A model generated the notes under the pieces. The model saw only the letters and a list, made by a program, of their open reading frames with translations, did not search any database and was not told where the DNA came from. Made by a program: the position numbers and the translations under genes. DNA of 64,000 nucleotides, from assembly GCF_016907955.1 (NCBI RefSeq), contig NZ_JAFBCX010000007.1, forward strand, positions 248,001 to 312,000. Direction: 5' to 3'. Shown piece after piece: positions 58,848 to 64,000 of the stretch. How positions within the stretch are numbered: position 1 is the stretch's first letter; the number at the start of each line of letters is the position of its first letter. Source of the DNA: Lentzea nigeriaca (GTDB lineage Bacteria; Actinomycetota; Actinomycetes; Mycobacteriales; Pseudonocardiaceae).

Positions 58848-59931
58848 CGTTCAGGCCTTGCCGCTCCAGCAGCGCCGCGGCCTCCAGGCACATCCACCCA
58901 CCCAGCTGAACCGACAGGTCGCGGCCCTCCCGCTCGTCCGCCGGGACCGTCCACTCCGGACCGAACAGCGGGCCGCTCACCGCCATCACGCGGTTGAGCC
59001 ACACCGCCTCCGCCGACTGGATCACGAGCTCCCTGGCGAGGTCCGCGGTGTCGTGGAGATCCGGTTCGAGCTCGGGGATCGTCAACGCGGCCTGCGCCAG
59101 GTAGCGGGTGAGGATGCCCGCGAACAGGCCGCCGTCACCGCCGCCCTGACCCTTGATCACGCCGTTGGTGGCGAGGTCGTCGTGCACCGCGGTGATCGTG
59201 CGGGCGGCCTTCTCGAGCCACTTCTCCTGCTGGCCGTGCTTGGCGAGCTCGACGCACGCGCCGATCAGAACCCCTTGGCAGTACGTGTAGACGTTCTTCT
59301 CGTACTCCCGGATCTCGCCGTTGGGGTGCACATGTAGGCCGTCCCACGCGAGGCCACTGTTCTCGTCTACGAGGTTGTCCACCATCCAGTCCACTATGGA
59401 CCGCGCGCGGGCGAGGTCGGTGCGGTCGTTCTGCCGGGCCAGGAAGATCGCGGCGGGCCCGTTGGCCGGCACGTTCTTGAAGTCGTCCTTGCGCTTCCAC
59501 CAGATGCCGCCACCGGCGTGGTCGGTCCAGCCGTCCCGCAGCTGTTCCGCGATCGCGTTGAGAGCCTTGGGCTTCGTGACACCGACGATCTGCTCGGCAC
59601 GCTGGAGGGCGAGGCCGAGCCACGCGACGTCGTCGTAGAAGTCGTTGGTCCAGCCGAGGACGTTGCGCACCCGGATGCCCCGCACGAGCTTGGTGATGGT
59701 CCTCTTGCGCAACTCGCTGGGCGAGCGCAGGTAGCCGTCGACCATGCAGTCGAGCAGGTGCGCCTGCCACCAGTAGTTGAAGCTGGCGTGCACCTTGTCC
59801 CTGAACAGCGGGGGCCACGCCCTCGCACCGAGCAGCGTGCCCGGCACACCCCAGACCCGCCGCAGGTGCCTGGAATACACCGCACGCTCCGCGACGCCCG
59901 CGCGCGCCGCCAGCAGTTTCGCGATCGCCAC
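58834..59931 (-). CDS. Glycoside hydrolase family 76 (alpha-1,6-mannanase-like) protein
   Basis: 365 residues, (alpha/alpha)6 barrel. VLGWTNDFYDDVAWLGLAL holds the paired catalytic Asp residues of GH76. AGGGIWWKRKDDFKNVPANGPAAIFLA, YTYCQGVLIGA and GQGGGDGGLFAGILTRYL are further family segments. No signal peptide is visible (MAIAKLLAARAGVAER), which is unusual for a polysaccharide hydrolase; it may act inside the cell on short mannosides. Confidence 0.88.
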   Translation of the reverse strand: MAIAKLLAARAGVAERAVYSRHLRRVWGVPGTLLGARAWPPLFRDKVHASFNYWWQAHLLDCMVDGYLRSPSELRKRTITKLVRGIRVRNVLGWTNDFYDDVAWLGLALQRAEQIVGVTKPKALNAIAEQLRDGWTDHAGGGIWWKRKDDFKNVPANGPAAIFLARQNDRTDLARARSIVDWMVDNLVDENSGLAWDGLHVHPNGEIREYEKNVYTYCQGVLIGACVELAKHGQQEKWLEKAARTITAVHDDLATNGVIKGQGGGDGGLFAGILTRYLAQAALTIPELEPDLHDTADLARELVIQSAEAVWLNRVMAVSGPLFGPEWTVPADEREGRDLSVQLGGWMCLEAAALLERQGLNVTTP

Positions 59932-59956
59932 TGCGTCATGGTGCGTTCTTGACCGG

Positions 59957-60634
59957 TCAAGAAGCGCGGTGAATCACCCAGTGGTAGAGACCCATGGCGA
60001 CAGAAGTCGTCAGGTTGTAACTGCTGACCTTCTCGCGCATGGGCAGCCGCACGATCCTGGTCGCCTTCGCGCGGACCTCCTCCGACAGCCCGTGGCGCTC
60101 CGAACCGAACGCCAGCACGGCGTTGTCGGGAATCGGGCCGGCCAGGAGATCGCCGTCCGCGTCGAACGCGATCAGCTCGCCGTCGAAGTCGAGGGTGGTG
60201 GCCCTGGCGACGGGCAGGGCGAAGTGCAGCCCGGCCGAGCCCCGGAGAACGTTGGGGTGCCACGGATCCACGTCACCGGTGGAGATCACGCCACCCGCAT
60301 CCAGACCCGCCGCCACGCGAATCGTGGCGCCGAAGTTGCCGAGGTTGCGCGGGTTGTCGAGCAGCACGATCGGCGCGTTCCGGTCGAACGGCAGCTCTGG
60401 CCTCTCCGCGAACCCTGCCACGCCGGTCGGATGGGTGCGGCCGACGCGCAGGACGAACCCGGCCTTGTCGACCTCGGTGGCGGCCTCGAACTTCTCCACC
60501 AGGTCGGGCGCGTGCGTCTCGGCGAGGCTGATCGCGGCGCTGAGGTCCGTGGTGATCAACGGATGCACGTCGGCGCCGAAGCGCAACGCGTGCTTAACAG
60601 CGTGAAAGCCTTCGAGCAGCACGGTGGCCAGCAT
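59957..60634 (-). CDS. SPOUT/TrmH family RNA methyltransferase
   Basis: 225 residues. The SpoU motifs are present: NPRNLGNFGATIRVAAG (motif 1), AFGSERHGLSEEV (motif 2) and SSYNLTTSVAMGLYHW (motif 3, SAM-binding knot). It uses SAM to methylate a ribose 2'-OH in tRNA or rRNA; the target is unknown. Its start region overlaps the end of the upstream DUF2784 gene by 41 bp. Confidence 0.93.
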   Translation of the reverse strand: MLATVLLEGFHAVKHALRFGADVHPLITTDLSAAISLAETHAPDLVEKFEAATEVDKAGFVLRVGRTHPTGVAGFAERPELPFDRNAPIVLLDNPRNLGNFGATIRVAAGLDAGGVISTGDVDPWHPNVLRGSAGLHFALPVARATTLDFDGELIAFDADGDLLAGPIPDNAVLAFGSERHGLSEEVRAKATRIVRLPMREKVSSYNLTTSVAMGLYHWVIHRAS

Positions 60635-60962
60635 AGAAGCCGATCCACGAGACGATCACGATCGACCCCAGCACGAGCTGCACCAGCGTCGACGCGCTCT
60701 CCGGGTACCAGACGCCGTCGATGTAGTGGTCGATGAACCCGGTCTCCAGCAGCGGCATGCCCGCCAGCCCACGGAAGTCGTTCTCCCACAGCGTGAGCGG
60801 GCAGACCGTCGGAGTCACGATGCTCAGCACCGCCCACGCGCCCAGGACCAGGTGCGGATAGATCACCCACCGCCACCGCCACGCCAGGAAGCCGCCCAGG
60901 AGAAGGAACGCGAGCACCGTGAAATGCAAAGCCATGACCGCTTCAGCAAGGAACCTGGCCAT
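60594..60962 (-). CDS. DUF2784 family membrane protein
   Basis: 122 residues, three or four TM segments: ALHFTVLAFLLLGGFLAW, YPHLVLGAWAVLSIVTPTVCPLTLWEN and LVLGSIVIVSWIGFYA. The PTVCPLTLWENDFR signature identifies DUF2784. Function unknown. ATG 60962 is chosen; three further codons upstream are possible. Confidence 0.9.
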   Translation of the reverse strand: MARFLAEAVMALHFTVLAFLLLGGFLAWRWRWVIYPHLVLGAWAVLSIVTPTVCPLTLWENDFRGLAGMPLLETGFIDHYIDGVWYPESASTLVQLVLGSIVIVSWIGFYAGHRAARRLSRC

Positions 60963-61029
60963 TCGCACCACCCCGCCCTCCAGACTAGGACGGGGTAGCT
61001 CGAATCGCGCTCGATAAAACGAACGAACC

Positions 61030-61596
61030 TCAGGCGAGGCCGAGGTCGTTCAGGTCCAACAGGTACCGGTACGGCAGCCCCTCGGCCTCGATGGCCTCCT
61101 TGGCGCCCGTGCCGCGGTCGACGACCGTGGCCACACCGACGACCTCCGCACCGTGCTCGCGCAACGCCGTGACGGCCGTGAGGACCGAACCGCCCGTGGT
61201 GGAGGTGTCCTCGACGGCGAGCACGCGCTGGCCCCGCACGTCGATGCCCTCGATCTGCCGCTGCATGCCGTGGGTCTTGCTGGCCTTGCGCACGACGAAG
61301 GCGTCGAGCACGTGACCGGCGGCCGCGGCGGAGTGCATCATCGCGTAGGCGACGGGGTCGGCACCGAGCGTGAGCCCGCCGACGGCGACGAAGTCCCAGT
61401 CGCTGGTCAGCTGCCGCAGCAGCTTGCCGATCAGCGGGGCCGCCGCGTGGTGCAGCGTCGCGCGGCGCAGGTCGACGTAGTAGTCGGCTTCCTTGCCGCT
61501 GGAGAGGGTCACCTTGCCGTGCACCACGGCCAACTCGCTCACGAGACGAGCGAGTTCCGACTTCGCGTTCGCGTCCAAGACCACTTCAGTTCGCAC
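61030..61596 (-). CDS. pyrE: Orotate phosphoribosyltransferase
   Basis: 188 residues, pyrimidine synthesis: joins orotate with PRPP to form OMP. PRPP motif VLAVEDTSTTGGSVLTAV is complete, with LSSGKEADYYVDLRRATLH and GGLTLGADPVAYAMM. Catalytic Lys/His positions are in VVRKASKTHGM. It stands alone, 67 bp downstream (leftward) of no other pyr gene; other pyrimidine genes are elsewhere. Confidence 0.96.
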   Translation of the reverse strand: MRTEVVLDANAKSELARLVSELAVVHGKVTLSSGKEADYYVDLRRATLHHAAAPLIGKLLRQLTSDWDFVAVGGLTLGADPVAYAMMHSAAAAGHVLDAFVVRKASKTHGMQRQIEGIDVRGQRVLAVEDTSTTGGSVLTAVTALREHGAEVVGVATVVDRGTGAKEAIEAEGLPYRYLLDLNDLGLA

Positions 61597-61649
61597 GGGT
61601 CGTCAGCTTCGCACACACGGGCGGTCGGTGCCGCATACCCTGCATCACC

Positions 61650-62198
61650 GTGGGCACCCTCTACATCGAACAGCCGTGGACCGCGATGAGCCTCTTGTTC
61701 CGGCCGCACTACCGGGTGGAGGTGTTCGACGAACACGACGCCCCGGTCGCGGTGATCAGGGAGCGCACTGGGGCAGGGCTGCAGCTGCCGTTGCGGTACA
61801 CGGGTTTCTCCGGCTGGACGACGTTCGACCTCGACGCCGTCGCACCCGACGGACGGCCGCTCATGCAGATCAGCAAGCGGTTCGGGCGACGGCCGCACGT
61901 GCGCGTAAGCACGCCGCAGGGGCAGTTGATCGGGACGATCAAGACGCACGGCGCGTGGCGGCAGTCACTCCACGACGCGAACGGTCAGCAGCTGTGCTTC
62001 TTCGGTGACATCGGTCGCATCGAGACCGGAAGGCGCGCCAAGCGCAACGGCCGGCGGGTCCGGCGGGATCACGTCCAGATCAATCCCGCCGCCGCCGAAC
62101 CGCTGCGCTCGCTCGCCTTCGCGTGTGCCGTCGCCTTCGACGTGGTGCGCGGCACCGGTACCAGCCACCTGAGCAACAGCATGGACTGGCCAGCCTGA
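61650..62198 (+). CDS. LURP-one/scramblase-like (Tubby C-terminal-like fold) protein
   Basis: 182 residues, beta-rich with a possible C-terminal hydrophobic helix (LRSLAFACAVAFDVVRG). RPHYRVEVFDEHDAPVAVI, LMQISKRFGRRPHVRV and LIGTIKTHGAWRQSL show the repeating strand pattern of LURP-one/phospholipid-scramblase folds. Assignment rests on pattern, not on a catalytic motif. It ends one base before the convergent ESX cassette gene ends. Confidence 0.6.
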   Translation: MGTLYIEQPWTAMSLLFRPHYRVEVFDEHDAPVAVIRERTGAGLQLPLRYTGFSGWTTFDLDAVAPDGRPLMQISKRFGRRPHVRVSTPQGQLIGTIKTHGAWRQSLHDANGQQLCFFGDIGRIETGRRAKRNGRRVRRDHVQINPAAAEPLRSLAFACAVAFDVVRGTGTSHLSNSMDWPA

Positions 62199-62648
62199 CT
62201 ACCAGGCGTCCTTGCGGAAGTGGCTCGGGCCGTCGTCCTCGTCGTCATCGTCGCGGCGTGAGCGCGGCGGCTGCTGAGCCACCGGGTTGCCCGACGCGAT
62301 GATGTCGTCGATGTCCTGGCCCTCCTCGATCGCCGTGTAGGCGCGCTGGAGGTCAGGAACGCCGGTGGCGAGCGCCTTCTGCACGCCCTCGTCCATCACG
62401 CGGCCGGAGGCGATGTCCTTCCAGCTGAACTCACCCGAGTCGATGCGCTGCTGGAGGTCCTTGAACTCCTTGGGCGCGTTGCCGCTGCGGGCGTACCGCT
62501 CGATCTCGGCGAGGTCCTGTTCGCTGACACCGCGCGACCGCGGCTGGTACTGGGCCGCCTGCTGGGCGACCTGCACCGCTGCCGCGGTCTTGGCGTCGAC
62601 GTCGTCGAACAGCGCCTGCAACCTTGCCTGGTCGTAGGGGAACGTCAC
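62199..62648 (-). CDS. Hypothetical protein in ESX-type cassette
   Basis: 149 residues, soluble, charged and helical: VTFPYDQARLQALFDDVDA, QQAAQYQPRSRGVSEQDL, a RYARSGNAPKEFKDLQQRI stretch and a very acidic tail (RRDDDDEDDGPSHFRK). Start GTG 62648 overlaps the upstream gene's stop. No family recognised; the position behind two WXG-like genes suggests a role in type VII secretion or as a chaperone. Confidence 0.7.
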   Translation of the reverse strand: MTFPYDQARLQALFDDVDAKTAAAVQVAQQAAQYQPRSRGVSEQDLAEIERYARSGNAPKEFKDLQQRIDSGEFSWKDIASGRVMDEGVQKALATGVPDLQRAYTAIEEGQDIDDIIASGNPVAQQPPRSRRDDDDEDDGPSHFRKDAW

Positions 62649-63571
62649 TGCTGTCCTCCGCCTGTGCTGCCCGCGCCACCGGAGCTCGAACCGGCACCAG
62701 CACCGGCACCGGCACCACCACCGCCGCTGTTCCCACCGCTGTACCGGGTGGACGCGGCATGGCCTGACTTGCCGAGCTTGTAGCCGTCCCAGGCGATGTT
62801 CTTCAGGCCGCCGGTCACGGCCGACTTGCCGTTGTCGAACTTCTGCTTGCCGTCCTGCACGCCGTCGACCACGTCGAGGGCGTCGTTGACGTCCCGCACG
62901 TCCTTGAGCTTCATCAGCGCGGTGCCCATGGCCTTGATGCCGTCGACCATGCCCTTGACGCCCTCGATGATCTGCTGGATCGAGAGGATGATCTTGCGGA
63001 TGCGGTCGACGATCTGGATGCAGTCGTAGACGACCCACACGGCCTTGCCCCAACCCACCACCGGGATGGGCGCCAGGATCACGGCTTCCATCAGCTTGGT
63101 GACCAGCATGTCGAGCAGCGTCAGCGCGAGGCCGGTCGCCGTCCGGCAGGTCTGGGCCATGGACTGGAACTTGTTGCCGATGATCCGGGCGACCTGGGAG
63201 TCCGCCTCGATCGCGACGACCCACATGGTGTCCATGCGGCGTTCGAAGCCCTGTGCGGCCTTGCCGTTCCAGTGCGGGTTGAGCTGGTTGACGCCCTCGC
63301 CCACGTTGTGGCGCACGGAGTCCAGGGCCTTGGCGACCTGGTCCCACGCGTTGGCGTTGGCGTCGATCTTCTCGAAGTCGCCGAGCAGCGGGTTGATGAG
63401 CGACTCGACGAGGTTCTCGCCGGTGACCTTCTCGTAGATCCAGTTGACGCCCTGGATCTTCCAGCCGGCCTTCTCGATGAGTTCCTTGGTGGTCTGACGT
63501 CCTGGCCGGTCCTCTGCCGCCGCCCTGAGGGCGACCGACGGGTCCTCGACGTCCGCGTATGCCGTGGTCAT
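62645..63571 (-). CDS. WXG100-like secreted protein with hydrophobic centre and Gly-rich tail
   Basis: 308 residues. The WxG-type turn is NPHWNGKAAQGFERRMDTM, in the middle of a helical N-terminal domain. A hydrophobic stretch (LLDMLVTKLMEAVILAPIPV and following helices to about 205) could be a membrane-inserting part. The C-terminus is Gly/Ser-rich. This layout recalls large ESX effectors that insert in membranes. ATG 63571 overlaps the stop of the small upstream gene by 4 bp. Confidence 0.75.
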   Translation of the reverse strand: MTTAYADVEDPSVALRAAAEDRPGRQTTKELIEKAGWKIQGVNWIYEKVTGENLVESLINPLLGDFEKIDANANAWDQVAKALDSVRHNVGEGVNQLNPHWNGKAAQGFERRMDTMWVVAIEADSQVARIIGNKFQSMAQTCRTATGLALTLLDMLVTKLMEAVILAPIPVVGWGKAVWVVYDCIQIVDRIRKIILSIQQIIEGVKGMVDGIKAMGTALMKLKDVRDVNDALDVVDGVQDGKQKFDNGKSAVTGGLKNIAWDGYKLGKSGHAASTRYSGGNSGGGGAGAGAGAGSSSGGAGSTGGGQQ

Positions 63572-63882
63572 CGGCCACCTCCTGCCTGCTGCATCAGCTG
63601 CACGCCGTGGAGGTCGACCTTCTCGTAGGAGTCGGCTGTCTTCTTCAGTGCCTCGGAGTCCTTGAGCATCATCTTGTTCGCGAAGTCCAACGTCTCCCCG
63701 TAGAGGTTCGCGACGCCGGTCACGACGGGATGCAGCAACGTCAGCAGGCCGGTGAACCCGCTGGTGTCACCGCCCTTGGAGATCGCGTGATCCTTGATGG
63801 TCAGGAAGTGCTGGGCGTTGCGGTCCAGCAGCTCGCTGTACCCGCGCAGCTCGTCCGGCACGACATGGAACTGTTCACTCAC
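63568..63882 (-). CDS. EspC/WXG100-like type VII secretion target
   Basis: 104 residues, helical, no signal peptide: FHVVPDELRGYSELLDRNAQ, then LYGETLDFANKMMLKDSEALKKTADSY. This is the standard shape of ESX targets (DUF2580/EspC-like). It is first of three coupled genes ending at 62199, and is the probable partner of the 308-residue protein. Confidence 0.82.
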   Translation of the reverse strand: MSEQFHVVPDELRGYSELLDRNAQHFLTIKDHAISKGGDTSGFTGLLTLLHPVVTGVANLYGETLDFANKMMLKDSEALKKTADSYEKVDLHGVQLMQQAGGGR

Positions 63883-63919
63883 AGGGGCTCCGACGCTCGA
63901 TTGGTCCGGATGGTTCCGA

Positions 63920-64000
63920 TCAGGTGCGACCCCGGCCGCCGGCGAACCGGGACGCCATCTTGCGCACCAGTGAGCGCGGCAGCACCTTCGTGACGCTCAC
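63920..64000 (-). CDS. C-terminal end of a gene cut by the window edge
   Basis: 27 codons read leftward from the window edge to a TGA: a basic tail RSLVRKMASRFAGGRGRT. High third-position GC and the same strand as the ESX cassette suggest the end of a real gene. Its family cannot be read from this much. Confidence 0.4.
   Translation of the reverse strand: MSVTKVLPRSLVRKMASRFAGGRGRT

Noticed and set aside
1..64000. Search for tRNA/rRNA genes, CRISPR arrays, insertion sequences, attachment sites and prophage genes
   Set aside because: None seen by eye in either strand; intergenic gaps are too short or lack the needed motifs. A tRNAscan or ISfinder run was not possible here.

Overview
The window is a 64 kb piece of a high-GC actinobacterial chromosome. 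The combination of PPE/EspG/WXG100 type VII secretion substrates, DUF3558 lipoproteins, F420-type LLM oxidoreductases, SigE-family sigma factors, DUF3151 next to a class II aldolase, and a DasR-like operator in front of GlcNAc genes points to Pseudonocardiales (Lentzea/Saccharothrix/Amycolatopsis-like). That placement is inferred from gene content only. Genes are tightly packed on both strands, with many 4-bp start/stop overlaps. I see no rRNA, tRNA, insertion sequence, prophage or CRISPR array.

Layout. (1) 1-9.7 kb: purine biosynthesis (purL partial, purQ, purS, then purC and purB) interleaved with an epimerase, a secreted trypsin-like protease, a metallo-beta-lactamase-fold hydrolase, a DUF2334 protein and a MOSC protein. 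(2) 9.7-12.9 kb: two SigE-family sigma factors, each followed by a one-TM protein that may be its regulator, around a TetR gene. (3) 13-16.6 kb: threonine aldolase, HAD hydrolase, K+ channel, a 49-residue membrane protein and an aminotransferase. (4) 16.6-21.3 kb: a one-direction ESX (type VII) cassette: helical protein, DUF3558 lipoprotein, PPE protein, EspG chaperone, WXG100-like protein, and a WXG-to-lytic-transglycosylase fusion. (5) 21.6-27.5 kb: AraC regulator, then TRAP permease, TAXI binding protein, purD and an ADP-ribosylglycohydrolase in one run. (6) 27.6-34.1 kb: a UBP-type zinc-finger protein divergent from a CPA1 antiporter, a secreted GDPD phosphodiesterase, and an ssuCBA plus LLM monooxygenase alkanesulfonate operon. 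(7) 34.2-41.3 kb: purA, a secreted HNH nuclease, a FUSC-type membrane protein, DUF3151, fba. (8) 41.4-48.3 kb: several oxidoreductases, a third SigE-like sigma factor, and a ROK kinase/nagA pair behind a DasR-like site, then a DedA protein. (9) 48.4-55.7 kb: FAD monooxygenase/TetR pair, Tat-exported amidohydrolase, GlcD-type oxidase, second DedA, SRPBCC/TetR divergent pair. (10) 55.7-60 kb: a sugar-metabolism group (P-loop kinase, PfkB kinase, LacI regulator, isomerase, GH76 hydrolase). (11) 60-64 kb: RNA methyltransferase, pyrE, a scramblase-like protein, and a second ESX-type substrate cassette cut by the window edge.

How the parts fit: the purine genes and pyrE are housekeeping. The two ESX cassettes encode substrates and a chaperone but no EccB/C/D/E or MycP, so they must rely on a secretion machine elsewhere. 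Regulation visible in the DNA includes the DasR-like operator, several palindromic operators next to TetR genes, and a perfect hairpin that swallows the ssuC start codon. Eleven tail-to-tail gene pairs overlap at their 3' ends, nine of them in the same reading phase. The observations I would check first are the ssuC hairpin, the zinc-finger/antiporter pair, the WXG-transglycosylase fusion and the uncharacterised sugar cluster.
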